Origin: Maritalea myrionectae DSM 19524
GTDB lineage: Bacteria > Pseudomonadota > Alphaproteobacteria > Rhizobiales > Devosiaceae
Direction of reading: 5' to 3'
Length of the DNA: 64,000 nucleotides
Assembly (NCBI RefSeq): GCF_000423365.1
Contig: NZ_AUHV01000002.1
Location: forward strand, 372,001 to 436,000
Under the pieces are notes generated by a model. The model was not told the origin of the DNA, did no database searches, and saw only the letters and a list, made by a program, of their open reading frames with translations. Shown in pieces: positions 7,404 to 16,548 of the stretch (position 1 is its first letter; every line of letters begins with the position of its first letter). The position numbers and the translations under genes are program-made.

Positions 7404-8102
7404 GTGGAACTTTCTCGCAGACATATGCTGATGGTTGGCGCTGGGGCCGGTGCCTTTTTGCTGGCCGGGTGCGACAACAATAACGGCAATGCGCAGGCTG
7501 AAAACAAGAGCACAGTCAACACAGCCGATAATGAAACGCCAACAGAATACGCCCCAACAGGCGATCTGATGAAGCCCTTGGCGTTTGAAGATCGATTTAT
7601 CGGCAATGAAGATGCCAAAGTGACCGTGATTGAATATTCATCACCCACCTGCTCGCACTGTGGCACGTTCCACAATTCTGTTTATCCGCAGTTTAAAGAA
7701 CAATATATCGACACCGGCAAAATCCGGTTTGTGGTGCGCCCGTTCGTGCGCAACATTCTTGATGCCGTTGTTTATATGCTCGCCGCAAGCGAGGAAGAAG
7801 GCGTGAATGTGGATTATTATGAGATCCTCAAAGTGTACTTTGAGAACCAGCGCACATGGGCAAGTTCTCAAACGCCACGCGATGCAATTGCTGAAATCGC
7901 ACTAAATAACGGATTTACACAGGAAACCTTCGACGCCAGCTTGACAAACCAAGCGCTTTTTAAGGAACTAGAACTGTTGCGGACCCAGGCGATTGAAGAA
8001 TTCAACCTGAGTGCGACTCCATCGTTCTTTGTGAACGGCAAGTTGATTGAAGGGGTAGTTCCGCTTGAAGATTGGGCTAAAGAAATCGATCCACTTCTTT
8101 AG
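7404..8102 (+). CDS. DsbA-like thioredoxin-fold lipoprotein
   Basis: 232 aa from the GTG at 7404, preceded by GGAGAG at 7392; the longer frame upstream has no secretion signal. The N-terminus has twin arginines, a hydrophobic run and the lipobox LLAGC, so export and lipid anchoring are likely. The thioredoxin fold carries the CSHC redox motif and the cis-proline segment ATPSFF. Known: such proteins are periplasmic thiol oxidoreductases; in Hyphomicrobiales one is encoded directly upstream of smc, as here (30-bp gap). The specific substrate is unknown. Confidence 0.88.
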   Translation: MELSRRHMLMVGAGAGAFLLAGCDNNNGNAQAENKSTVNTADNETPTEYAPTGDLMKPLAFEDRFIGNEDAKVTVIEYSSPTCSHCGTFHNSVYPQFKEQYIDTGKIRFVVRPFVRNILDAVVYMLAASEEEGVNVDYYEILKVYFENQRTWASSQTPRDAIAEIALNNGFTQETFDASLTNQALFKELELLRTQAIEEFNLSATPSFFVNGKLIEGVVPLEDWAKEIDPLL

Positions 8103-8132
8103 ACCCTCGCACTTCGATAAAAGAGGCGCGGG

Positions 8133-11100
8133 ATGAAATTTTCGCGTCTCAAGCTCGTCGGTTTTAAAAGCTTTACCGACCCCACAGAAATCCACCTCAA
8201 ACCCGGCCTAACTGGCATTGTTGGCCCCAATGGCTGCGGCAAGTCCAACCTTGTGGAAGCCTTGCGCTGGGTGATGGGGGAAAACTCCTACAAAAATATG
8301 CGCGCCTCGGGCATGGATGACGTGATCTTTTCCGGCTCGTCCAACCGACCGCAGCGCAATTCGGCCGAAGTGAGCCTGGTGCTGGACAATAAAGACCGCA
8401 CCGCCCCGGCCATTTTCAACAAAGATGACGAATTGGAAGTCACCCGCCGGATTGAGCGGGAGCATGGCTCAGTTTATCGCGTGAATGGCCGCGAAGTGCG
8501 GGCGCGCGACGTGCAGCTTTTGTTTGCCGATGCCTCCACCGGGGCGCACAGCCCGGCGCTGGTGCGCCAAGGGCAGATTGGCGAACTGATCGCCGCAAAA
8601 CCTGTGCAGCGCCGCGCCATCTTGGAGGAAGCTGCAGGGATTTCGGGTTTGCACTCGCGCCGCCATGAAGCGGAGTTGCGGTTGCGGGCGGCGGAAAACA
8701 ATCTCGATCGTGTGGACGACATTATCGGCCAGGTGAGCACCCAGCTTGAAAATCTGAAACGGCAGGCGCGGCAGGCAACGCGCTATCGCGGGCTTTCGGG
8801 AGAAATCCGCAAAGCCGAGGCGACCCTGTTCCATTTGCGCTGGGTGAACGCCAAGGTGGCGGAAAAAGAAGCACAGGCCGAGCATGAACGGCTGGTCAAT
8901 CTGCTGGCCAATGCCACACATGTTGAAATGGGCGCGCGGCAAAAGCTGGAACAATCTGAAGCCGAGCTCACACCGCTGCGTCAGGCAGAGGCAGAAGCGA
9001 CTGCGGCTTTGCAACGGCTTAAGATGGCGTTGGAGCAGCTAGAGGCCGATGCGCGGCGGGCGAAAAACCGGCGCATTGAGCTTGAAGGCCGCGCCAAGCA
9101 GGTCAATGCCGACGTGGAGCGCGATGAGGCGCAAATCAAGGAATCCAAAGAGTTTTTGTTGGGTTTGATCGACGAGCAGAAGGGTTTGCTGGCCGACGAG
9201 GAAGCCGAAACCCAAGACATGGCTACCGCGCAGCAAGAAGCGGAGCGCACCGGGCAAGCGGCTGAAGAGTTTGAGCAAGGGCTGAGCACCGCCCGCGACA
9301 AGCTGAGCAATTTGCGGGCGCATAAAGCCCAAACAGAACGCAGCCTGAACGATGCACGCACGCGCGCCGAAAAATTGGCGCGGCAATTGGCAGATGTGCG
9401 CGAAGAAGCGCAGCAGGTTGTGGCCAAACTGCAGGAAGACAAAACCATCCAGCTGCGCGAACGCGAGCTGGAAGACGCCAAGGCCGCAATGGCGCAAGCC
9501 GAGCAAGCCGCGGACAATGCGGAAGCGAACGTTGCCACGACACAGAACAAGCTGGACGCATTGGCCGATCCGCGCAACGCCGCCAAGAGCGACGTGACCC
9601 GCTTGGACGCGGAGGCGCGCGCCATTCACAATATGCTCAATGTGCAGGATCGGTCGCTGTGGCCCGCAGTTGTGGATGCGCTGCAAGTTGAGCCCGGCTA
9701 CGAAACCGCCCTGGGCGCAGCCTTGGGCGACGATCTGGATGCCTCTTCCGATGCGGGAGCGCCGATTTATTGGGCGGGTGCCGAAGCGAAGGGCGATGAC
9801 CCGACCTTACCCGCGGGCGCAACGCCCCTCAGTGATTTTGTGCGGGGCAGCAATCTGGTTAGCCGCCGCCTGAACCAAATTGGTTTGGTGGAATTTGCAG
9901 ATGGCCAGTTGTTGCAAAACCAATTGCAAGTTGGCCAAGCGCTGGTGACCCTTGAGGGTGATTTGTGGCGTTGGGACGGGTTTGTGGCGCGCGCCGATGC
10001 GCCAAGTGCCGCCGCGCAACGGTTGGCGCAGCGCAACCGTTTGCAAGATATTGAAGCGGATTTGGCCAAGGCCAAACAGGCCGCGACTGCCCTTGAAGCG
10101 CAGTTTGACGAAGCGTCAACAGCACTGAAGCAAGCGCGGCAGGAAGAACAGGCCAAGCGGCAGGCCTATCGCGACACCCAACGGCAAATCAATGTGGCGC
10201 AAGGGGCGCTGGATGCGGCCCATAAAGGCTTGGTGGACTTAACCTCTCGCCGCTCCGCATTGGAAGAAGCGGAAATTCGACTGAAATCAAGCCATGATGA
10301 AGCGCTGGGCCTGATGGCGGACGCGCAAAAATCTCTTGATGATATTGAAGATGAAAGTGCCCTCGCCCAGGAGATTGAAGCAGCCAATGCGAAATTGGCT
10401 GAGTTGCGGCGCCTGGCCAATGATGCGCGGATGCGGCTGGCTGGTTTTGAGAACGCAGCGCGCATGCGCAAACAACGGCTGGAGCGGATCGGCGGCGAAC
10501 AACAGAAATGGCAAAACCGCCTAAATGATACGCAAGCGCACCTTGATGTTTTGGCCAAACGCCAAAGTGATATTGAAGAACAGCTTGAACAGCTCGCCAG
10601 TGCGCCGGATCAATTCAGCGACAAGCGCGCAAAACTGGACGACCAGATCGAAGATGCTGCCCATGCGCAAAAGCGCGCAGCGGACAAGGTGGCTGTTGCG
10701 CTGGAGCGGCAACGCAACGAAGATAAGGATGCCCGCGAAGCGGTAAGCGCCCTCTCCCGTGTGCGCGAAGAGATCGCCAGGATTGAAGAACGGCTCAAAT
10801 CGCTGGCCAGTCAACGCATGCAGATTGAGGAAATGGTTTCGGAGACGCTGGATATTCCCGCCAGCCGCACGGCGGAAGTCGCCGGACTGAAAGCGGAGCA
10901 ACCACTGCCGGAAATTGAAAAAGTGGATGCCAAGCTGGAGCGCCTGAAGCGGGAGCGTGAGCGGCTCGGCGGCGTCAATTTGCGCGCGGAGCAGGAAGCG
11001 ATCGAAACCGAAGAGCAACTCGACATTATGGTGACAGACCGCGAGGATTTGATCGCGGCGATTGCCAAGCTACGCACGGGCATCTCCAGCCTGAACCGCG

Positions 11101-11594
11101 AAGGCCGTCAACGGCTGACCGAGGCGTTTGAAAAGGTGAACGCTCATTTCACAGAGCTCTTCACAAAACTATTTGGCGGCGGCACGGCGGAACTGACCTT
11201 TGTGGAAAGCGATGATCCGCTGGAAGCTGGCTTGGAAATCATCGCCCGCCCACCAGGGAAAAAGCCACAAACCATGACATTACTTTCCGGCGGCGAGCAG
11301 GCCCTGACGGCGATGTCGCTGATCTTTGCGGTGTTTTTGACCAACCCCGCGCCGATTTGCGTGTTGGACGAAGTGGACGCGCCACTTGATGATGCCAATG
11401 TGGAGCGGTTCTGCAACTTACTGGATTCCATGCGTGAGAAAACCGACACACGCTTTGTGACCATCACCCACAACCCGATCACCATGGCGCGGATGGATCG
11501 CTTGTTCGGCGTGACCATGGCGGAAAAAGGCATTTCCAACCTCGTGTCGGTGGACCTGACTACGGCCGAAAGCTTTTTGGAAGACGTGGGATAG
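8133..11594 (+). CDS. smc: Chromosome segregation protein SMC
   Basis: 1153 aa, the standard SMC length. It has Walker A GPNGCGKSN at residues 31-39, a first coiled coil to about residue 490, the hinge at about 500-640, a second coiled coil to about 1000, the ABC signature LLSGGEQ near 1050 and Walker B CVLDEVDAPLDD near 1080. It forms the condensin ring that loads at the chromosome origin region and aligns the arms. The start ATG follows AGAGGCGCGGG. It probably shares transcription with the upstream dsbA-like gene. Confidence 0.97.
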   Translation: MKFSRLKLVGFKSFTDPTEIHLKPGLTGIVGPNGCGKSNLVEALRWVMGENSYKNMRASGMDDVIFSGSSNRPQRNSAEVSLVLDNKDRTAPAIFNKDDELEVTRRIEREHGSVYRVNGREVRARDVQLLFADASTGAHSPALVRQGQIGELIAAKPVQRRAILEEAAGISGLHSRRHEAELRLRAAENNLDRVDDIIGQVSTQLENLKRQARQATRYRGLSGEIRKAEATLFHLRWVNAKVAEKEAQAEHERLVNLLANATHVEMGARQKLEQSEAELTPLRQAEAEATAALQRLKMALEQLEADARRAKNRRIELEGRAKQVNADVERDEAQIKESKEFLLGLIDEQKGLLADEEAETQDMATAQQEAERTGQAAEEFEQGLSTARDKLSNLRAHKAQTERSLNDARTRAEKLARQLADVREEAQQVVAKLQEDKTIQLRERELEDAKAAMAQAEQAADNAEANVATTQNKLDALADPRNAAKSDVTRLDAEARAIHNMLNVQDRSLWPAVVDALQVEPGYETALGAALGDDLDASSDAGAPIYWAGAEAKGDDPTLPAGATPLSDFVRGSNLVSRRLNQIGLVEFADGQLLQNQLQVGQALVTLEGDLWRWDGFVARADAPSAAAQRLAQRNRLQDIEADLAKAKQAATALEAQFDEASTALKQARQEEQAKRQAYRDTQRQINVAQGALDAAHKGLVDLTSRRSALEEAEIRLKSSHDEALGLMADAQKSLDDIEDESALAQEIEAANAKLAELRRLANDARMRLAGFENAARMRKQRLERIGGEQQKWQNRLNDTQAHLDVLAKRQSDIEEQLEQLASAPDQFSDKRAKLDDQIEDAAHAQKRAADKVAVALERQRNEDKDAREAVSALSRVREEIARIEERLKSLASQRMQIEEMVSETLDIPASRTAEVAGLKAEQPLPEIEKVDAKLERLKRERERLGGVNLRAEQEAIETEEQLDIMVTDREDLIAAIAKLRTGISSLNREGRQRLTEAFEKVNAHFTELFTKLFGGGTAELTFVESDDPLEAGLEIIARPPGKKPQTMTLLSGGEQALTAMSLIFAVFLTNPAPICVLDEVDAPLDDANVERFCNLLDSMREKTDTRFVTITHNPITMARMDRLFGVTMAEKGISNLVSVDLTTAESFLEDVG

Positions 11595-11685
11595 AAGAGA
11601 CGAAATCAACGTAATGTTTTCGGACAAAATAAAGGGCCGACACAAGGCCGACCCCTTACGCGGTTTATAGGTTTCGGCTTAGGCG

Positions 11686-12243
11686 TTAGATATCCCAAAA
11701 GCCGCCGTCCCCCATATCGTCACCGATATCTGTGAGTTCTGGCTCTTCAATGATGCCGTCATTGTTTTCGTCATATTTATAAAAGACGCCGGTGGCGAAC
11801 TCGGTTTCAGACAACAAACCATCATTGTTTGTGTCCCATGTGCTCAACAGACCGATATCGCTCCACCCTTCGGCAAACTCATTGGCCAGAATGACACCGT
11901 CACCATCAATATCCCATGCTTCCCAAGACACGGTTTGATCAAACCAGTAGTCAGGCGCACGTTGGGTGTCGGCCACATATTCAGGCGCGGTTACTTCACC
12001 GCTCTCATCAGAATCGATGGTTTCATAAACGCCGACGCTGAGCTCCTCACCGGAGATCAAGCCGTCTTCGTCAATGTCCCAAACCTCGAACACGCCGCGA
12101 TCAGTGAAGGCGGCAGAGAACTCTGCAGCGCTCATGACGCCATCGCCATTTGTGTCCCATGGGGCCACTTGAGCCATTGTTGGCGCGGCGGCCATGGCGA
12201 ACATAAGAGCTGTTGCGCTAGTGAGGGTTTTGAACTTAGTCAT
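11686..12243 (-). CDS. Secreted protein with six EF-hand calcium-binding loops
   Basis: 185 aa from the ATG at 12243, seven bases after AGGAGG (12251-12256); the ATG at 12246 is possible. A signal peptide covers residues 1-24 (ends TMAQ). Six canonical 12-residue loops start with Asp and end with Glu, at about 30-41, 56-67, 77-88, 111-122, 137-148 and 158-169. The spacing 26-21 is repeated exactly, so the mature protein is an internal duplication of a three-loop unit. Export to the periplasm or outside is likely, where it would bind calcium; no other domain is present. The function beyond calcium binding is unknown. Confidence 0.85.
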   Translation of the reverse strand: MTKFKTLTSATALMFAMAAAPTMAQVAPWDTNGDGVMSAAEFSAAFTDRGVFEVWDIDEDGLISGEELSVGVYETIDSDESGEVTAPEYVADTQRAPDYWFDQTVSWEAWDIDGDGVILANEFAEGWSDIGLLSTWDTNNDGLLSETEFATGVFYKYDENNDGIIEEPELTDIGDDMGDGGFWDI

Positions 12244-12368
12244 CATTTTCCTCCTTTCGCTTTCTGCGTATATCGGCCCAACGACGAGTGCGCGCAAATG
12301 TTCCAAATCAAAAATAAACAAGTTGGCGCCGACATTTGAGCGCGTTGAATGTGGGACTGCTGAAAGCA

Positions 12369-12980
12369 CTATTGTGCGGGTGCAGGACCGTCCGCGAGGA
12401 GTCCAAGCTGCGCAAGTTGCCGCGTGGCCAACACCTCCAGCTCCTCAATTTCCGGCAAGCTCCGCGCCATTAAATTGAGCTGTTCTATCAGGGCGAAGAG
12501 CTGTCGCCCGAGGCGGGCGCAATCAGTTGCGCGCGGCAGGTCTTTCGCATTCACCCCCCAACGGCAAATTTCAGCCAATCGGGTAATCCGGTCTTGATTG
12601 ATTTGTTGCAAGAGCTCCCTCAACGCAGGTTCATTTTCGCGCAATTCCACAGACAGGTTGGTGAGTAAGCATCCTTTCCGCTCAAGGTCGTGCACATATT
12701 GAGTGCACATTTCTTGCAACAGCATGGTGAACAACAATTTCACATCGATGGGTGGATACGCCAACACCAAGGCCATCTGCGGAGATTGCAATTCATAATA
12801 GATGATCAGGTTTTTCAGCAGCGCCTCGCGCGAACCAAACGCATTATAAAAACTCGATCTTGGCAATCCAAGATGGTCTGACATGCCCTTCACGCTCATC
12901 GCACCGATGCCTTCGCGCCAGAACATGTCGAGCAAAAGATCATAGGCATCATGCGGGGCAAAGGATTTACGGCGAGCCAA
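12369..12980 (-). CDS. TetR family transcriptional regulator
   Basis: 203 aa. The N-terminal TetR helix-turn-helix is clear: AYDLLLDMFWREGIGAMSVKGM, then LGLPRSSFYNAFGSRE. The C-terminal half has the GCLLTNLSVEL segment of TetR regulators that control efflux or detoxification genes. No divergent partner lies next to it: the next plus-strand gene is atpI, 300 bp away with its own strong promoter. A palindrome 44 bp upstream suggests autoregulation. Confidence 0.88.
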   Translation of the reverse strand: MARRKSFAPHDAYDLLLDMFWREGIGAMSVKGMSDHLGLPRSSFYNAFGSREALLKNLIIYYELQSPQMALVLAYPPIDVKLLFTMLLQEMCTQYVHDLERKGCLLTNLSVELRENEPALRELLQQINQDRITRLAEICRWGVNAKDLPRATDCARLGRQLFALIEQLNLMARSLPEIEELEVLATRQLAQLGLLADGPAPAQ

Positions 12981-13023
12981 AGGTGCGCACTTTCAATTTA
13001 TCAAAGAAAAGCAAATTATGTTA

Positions 13024-13041
13024 TTGTACATTCATGTATAA
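13024..13041. promoter_or_regulatory. Probable TetR operator palindrome
   Basis: TTGTACAT-TC-ATGTATAA, an 18-bp palindrome with one mismatch, 44 bp upstream of the TetR-type start codon in an AT-rich stretch. Position and symmetry fit an autoregulatory operator; binding is inferred. Confidence 0.5.
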
Positions 13042-13197
13042 AATTCAAGTGTTCAGCGAATCTGAGTTGTCCGGCCTTTAGAATTTGTGGCGAAAAAGTG
13101 CGCGAAGTTGAAAACAATGCCGATTTGTCGCAATAAAAAGATTCTGCCAGTTCTAATTTTCTTTTATTTTCATATATTTAGCATCATATAACCAATC

Positions 13198-13226
13198 TTG
13201 ACACCAAAATGGCAAGGCCCTATGTT
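13198..13226 (+). promoter_or_regulatory. Promoter of the F0 ATP synthase operon
   Basis: A consensus TTGACA at 13198-13203, a 17-bp spacer and TATGTT at 13221-13226, 62 bp before the atpI start. The predicted leader contains a small hairpin, GTACGA/TCGTAC at 13244-13259. The remaining 13042-13197 sequence is AT-rich without other recognisable features. Confidence 0.75.
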
Positions 13227-13287
13227 GCCCCGGAATTTGAGGGGTACGATTTTTCGTACAAATTGCCGGTTTTGGCAGGTTGGGAAA

Positions 13288-13692
13288 ATGACCAATTCTG
13301 ATAAAAATGGCGCCGGAAAAGACGCCCCCAAAGGTTTGGCTGGAGGTGTTCCAACTGGCGACCTTGATGCCCGCATTCGTGCGGCGCGCCAAAAGGGTGG
13401 CTACGGCGAATATCAGACCAAACCGAAAGAGCACCTGAGTGGACACGCGAAAGCGTCGCGGTTGGGCACCGAGTTTATCGCCGCGATCCTTGTTGGGGGC
13501 TTTATTGGATATTTTGCCGATATGGCGATGGGCACAACGCCTTGGTTCTTATTGGTGATGGTGTTGGTGGGCTTTGTTGCTGGTGTTCTCAATGTTGTGC
13601 GGGCTGCCGCGCGGATGAACGCCGAAGCGATCATAACACCGGACATGGATTTGGGACCGAAAGCGCATCGAGACGATGCTGACGGAAAATAG
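13288..13692 (+). CDS. atpI: ATP synthase accessory protein AtpI (AtpZ/AtpI family)
   Basis: 134 aa from the ATG at 13288 (MTNSDKNG); the open frame upstream runs through the promoter and is not coding. It has a polar Gly/Lys-rich N-terminus, then two transmembrane helices (about residues 65-83 and 88-110) with the [18 protein letters not shown] motif of the family. It assists c-ring assembly or cation handling in F-type synthases. First gene of the atpIBEF'F operon, 17 bp ahead of atpB. Confidence 0.88.
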   Translation: MTNSDKNGAGKDAPKGLAGGVPTGDLDARIRAARQKGGYGEYQTKPKEHLSGHAKASRLGTEFIAAILVGGFIGYFADMAMGTTPWFLLVMVLVGFVAGVLNVVRAAARMNAEAIITPDMDLGPKAHRDDADGK

Positions 13693-13709
13693 CGATAAGG
13701 GGCTGGAGC

Positions 13710-14477
13710 GTGGCAAACGATCCAATTAAACAGTTTAAGATCACTGACATTTTCACCATTGGTGGTGCAGGCGAAGGCGAAACAGGCGGTTTTGAAATCG
13801 CGTTCACCAACTCTGCCCTTTTCATGGTGATTACTGTTGTTTCGATCTCTGCATTTTTGATCCTGTCGACACGCGGCCGTGGCCTTGTTCCAGGGCGGTT
13901 GCAGCTTTTATCTGAAATGCTCTACGAGTTTGTGGCCAATATGGTGCGATCGTCGGCAGGCACTGAAGGGATGAAATTCTTCCCATTCGTGTTCTCGCTG
14001 TTCATGTTTGTTCTGGTGGCCAACTTGTTCGGCATGGTGCCTTACTTCTTCACCGTAACCAGCCACATTATTGTGACCTTCGCTCTCGCCATGCTGGTGA
14101 TCAGCGTTGTGATCATTTACGGCTTTATGCGCAACGGCCTAGGCTTCTTGAAGCTTTTCGTGCCAGCGGGCGTTCCTGGTTACGTGTTGCCGATCGTTAT
14201 TCCGATTGAGATCGTTTCGTTCCTCTCTCGTCCGATCAGCCTTTCAGTTCGTTTGTTTGCCAATATGCTCGCGGGTCACATCACTTTGAAAGTGTTCGCC
14301 GGCTTTATTGTCAGCCTCTCTTCGCTTGGTGCGGTTGGTGTTTTGGGTGCCACCTTGCCATTCGCTATGACCGTTGCGCTTACCGCGCTTGAATTCTTGG
14401 TGTCTGCGCTGCAGGCCTATGTGTTCGCGGTTCTAACTTCTATGTATCTGAATGATGCAATTCACCCAAGCCATTAA
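13710..14477 (+). CDS. atpB: ATP synthase F0 subunit a
   Basis: 255 aa, GTG start at 13710. The helix [14 protein letters not shown] carries the essential Arg (R181) that faces the c-ring, and the C-terminal helix has the [17 protein letters not shown] motif. Membrane proton half-channels are formed by this subunit. The length is normal for alphaproteobacteria. Confidence 0.97.
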   Translation: MANDPIKQFKITDIFTIGGAGEGETGGFEIAFTNSALFMVITVVSISAFLILSTRGRGLVPGRLQLLSEMLYEFVANMVRSSAGTEGMKFFPFVFSLFMFVLVANLFGMVPYFFTVTSHIIVTFALAMLVISVVIIYGFMRNGLGFLKLFVPAGVPGYVLPIVIPIEIVSFLSRPISLSVRLFANMLAGHITLKVFAGFIVSLSSLGAVGVLGATLPFAMTVALTALEFLVSALQAYVFAVLTSMYLNDAIHPSH

Positions 14478-14546
14478 CAAATAACAGTTTTCAACTAACA
14501 ATGCGGCAATTGTCGCAATAAGGTCCAGCTTTTAAAGGAGTCTAAA

Positions 14547-14774
14547 ATGGAAGCGGAAGCAGCAAAATTCATCGGTGCCGGTATCGCATGTGTTGGCATG
14601 GCAGGCGCAGCAATGGGCGTGGGCAACATCTTTGGCAACTTCTTGTCAGGTGCGTTGCGCAACCCATCAGCAGCACAAGCTCAATTCGGTAACCTGATCT
14701 TTGGTTTTGCCGTGACTGAAGCTTTGGGCATCTTCTCATTCTTGGTTGCCCTTTTGCTTTTGTTCGCCGTTTAA
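14547..14774 (+). CDS. atpE: ATP synthase F0 subunit c
   Basis: 75 aa, two transmembrane helices joined by the polar loop RNPSAAQAQ. The proton-binding carboxylate is E58 (VTEALGIF). A strong AAAGGAGT ribosome binding site precedes the ATG. A perfect 11-bp hairpin follows the stop, consistent with the higher subunit-c dose needed for the ring. Confidence 0.97.
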   Translation: MEAEAAKFIGAGIACVGMAGAAMGVGNIFGNFLSGALRNPSAAQAQFGNLIFGFAVTEALGIFSFLVALLLLFAV

Positions 14775-14796
14775 TCAACGCGCGTTAGAAGTTTTA

Positions 14797-14826
14797 AGGC
14801 AGCCCACATTTAAAATGGGCTGCCTT
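14797..14826 (+). terminator. Hairpin between atpE and atpF', probable partial terminator or mRNA stabiliser
   Basis: AAGGCAGCCCA at 14797-14807 pairs perfectly with TGGGCTGCCTT at 14816-14826, with an AT-rich loop. Only a short T stretch follows, so read-through into atpF' is expected. It may set the excess of atpE over downstream messages. Confidence 0.65.
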
Positions 14827-14909
14827 TCATTGCATTTTCGCCAGATTTTGGCACACTAAATGCACTGTTGGTTGCCTGATAAAGGCGACGGTAAAAACCA
14901 GGTATTCAA

Positions 14910-15437
14910 ATGGCAAGCAGTACAAATAGCGCACACGAGGCAGCGACAGGTGTTTTCCCACCGTTTGATCCAAGCACTTTTGGATCACAGCTCTTGTGGT
15001 TGGCCCTAACCTTTGCTGCGCTTTATATCTTGATGAGCAAGGTCGCCCTGCCCCGCATTGGCGAAATTCTTGAAGTGCGTCGTGATCGCATTGAAGGGGA
15101 TTTGGCTGAAGCTGAGCGGCTAAAGCAAAAGACAGACCAAGCCATCAAGTCTTATGAAGCGGAATTAGCCGACGCAAAACAAAAGGCGCACAACATTGCC
15201 GAGGAAACACGGGATTCAATCCGTGCTGATCTCGAAAAGAAGCGCGCCAAAGTTGAAGCGGATTTGGCAAAGAAAATGGCCGCTGCGGAAAACGATATTC
15301 GCGAAACCAAAGAGGCCGCTATGGGCCACGTTGAGGAAATTGCATCAGACACAGCTTTAGCGATTGTGACCAACATTGTTGGCCGCACAGCGCAAAAAGC
15401 CACGAAAGATGCAGTCGCGAAAGTGGTGAAGGGATAA
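14910..15437 (+). CDS. atpF': ATP synthase F0 subunit b'
   Basis: 175 aa. One N-terminal transmembrane helix (about residues 27-47, FGSQLLWLALTFAALYILM) precedes a long charged coiled coil that forms part of the peripheral stalk. Alphaproteobacteria encode a b/b' pair, and this first copy with the N-terminal polar extension is the b' type. It is followed 4 bp later by atpF. Confidence 0.93.
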   Translation: MASSTNSAHEAATGVFPPFDPSTFGSQLLWLALTFAALYILMSKVALPRIGEILEVRRDRIEGDLAEAERLKQKTDQAIKSYEAELADAKQKAHNIAEETRDSIRADLEKKRAKVEADLAKKMAAAENDIRETKEAAMGHVEEIASDTALAIVTNIVGRTAQKATKDAVAKVVKG

Positions 15438-15441
15438 CAAG

Positions 15442-15924
15442 ATGGAATTAGATGCAACCCTTTGGGCGTTTGTCGGTCTTGTTGTCTTTTTGGGTCTGGT
15501 CACCTATTTGGGCGTGCCCAAAAAGGTGACTGCAGCCTTGGATGATAAGTCTAAGAAAATTGCGGATGAGCTGGAAGAAGCGAAACGCCTGCGCGAAGAA
15601 GCACAGTCTTTGTTGGCTGAGTATGAGCGCAAGCGTAAAGCCGCTGAAGACGAAGCTGCTGAGATTATCGAAGCTGCCAAGTCTGAAGCCGACCGCTTGA
15701 CCGAAGAAGCCCAACAATCATTGGATGATTTGATCACTCGTCGCACAAAAGCGGTGGAAGAAAAGATCGCCCAAGCTGAATCACAAGCGATTGCTGACGT
15801 GCGGGCCCGCTCTGCGGACATCGCTGTCGAGGCTGCAAAGCTGGTTTTGGCCGACAAAATGGCTGATAAAGGCGATGCGCTGATTGATGCAGCGATCAAG
15901 GATGTTTCTTCTAATCTGAACTAA
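15442..15924 (+). CDS. atpF: ATP synthase F0 subunit b
   Basis: 160 aa with a single N-terminal membrane helix (about residues 7-24) and an Ala/Glu/Lys-rich coiled coil, the second peripheral-stalk subunit. Last gene of the F0 operon; a strong hairpin with a T-run follows. Confidence 0.93.
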   Translation: MELDATLWAFVGLVVFLGLVTYLGVPKKVTAALDDKSKKIADELEEAKRLREEAQSLLAEYERKRKAAEDEAAEIIEAAKSEADRLTEEAQQSLDDLITRRTKAVEEKIAQAESQAIADVRARSADIAVEAAKLVLADKMADKGDALIDAAIKDVSSNLN

Positions 15925-15951
15925 TTGATGGTTTCAGATGTTGAAATTGGA

Positions 15952-15975
15952 AGCGGGCTCCGGCCCGCTTTTTTT
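15952..15975 (+). terminator. Rho-independent terminator of the F0 operon
   Basis: AGCGGGC/GCCCGCT stem at 15952-15958 and 15963-15969 followed by a run of seven T, 28 bp after the atpF stop. Confidence 0.88.
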
Positions 15976-16050
15976 ATGGGCCGCGGCCGGGACGACTTTC
16001 TCACTTAGTGAGTTGAAACCCACCTCGCCTTGCCCTCATGGCTAGCCCGT

Positions 16051-16422
16051 CTAGTCGTCGGCGTCCTGCTCCGCTTTACGCGCCTTAGCCTCCTCGAATT
16101 TTTCGAATTCATCTACCGATTGGCGCAACATTGTATTGGCTATACGCGTCACCAGGGCGACAAAAATGCCCATGCCGGAAATGACATAAACCACCGTGAA
16201 TAGTTTGCCCAAATTTGTTTCCGGTGTGATGTCACCGTACCCGACGGTAGAGATGGTCATCACGGTGAAATAGAGCGCGTCAATCGGCCCCCACCCCTCA
16301 ATCAACATATAGATCAGGGTGGCAAACAGGATGATGGCAATTGTCATCGTCAAAATTGTGCGGACAATCTCATCACCAAAAGCGGCTTTTAGGCCGTGCC
16401 AGAAAACTGAAATCTTTTGCAC
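16051..16422 (-). CDS. Small two-helix potassium channel protein
   Basis: 123 aa. Two transmembrane helices (about 21-40 and 72-95) flank a pore loop with the potassium selectivity filter TVGYGD at residues 59-64. The short charged C-terminus lacks an RCK/TrkA domain, so gating is not evident. It resembles KcsA-like minimal channels and would form a tetramer in the inner membrane. Confidence 0.88.
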   Translation of the reverse strand: MQKISVFWHGLKAAFGDEIVRTILTMTIAIILFATLIYMLIEGWGPIDALYFTVMTISTVGYGDITPETNLGKLFTVVYVISGMGIFVALVTRIANTMLRQSVDEFEKFEEAKARKAEQDADD

Positions 16423-16548
16423 AAAGCATCTCCATTTCTCGGAGGTTTAGCACTGTCCGCCCTCCTAAACAATAAGTGCGACAGTGGCTTATTGAACTTG
16501 GCGGTAAATTTAGGCACTATGCAACTATATTTAAGTCGAGGATTTTTT

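Noticed and set aside
8981-9686. Long antisense frames (214 and 215 codons) within smc
   Set aside because: They mirror the coiled-coil codons (Ser/Ala/Cys- or Leu/Gly-rich) and overlap each other in different frames.
11634-11662. GGCCGAC-rich sequence after smc as terminator
   Set aside because: The two GGCCGAC units are direct, not inverted, repeats, and no good stem with T-run can be drawn.
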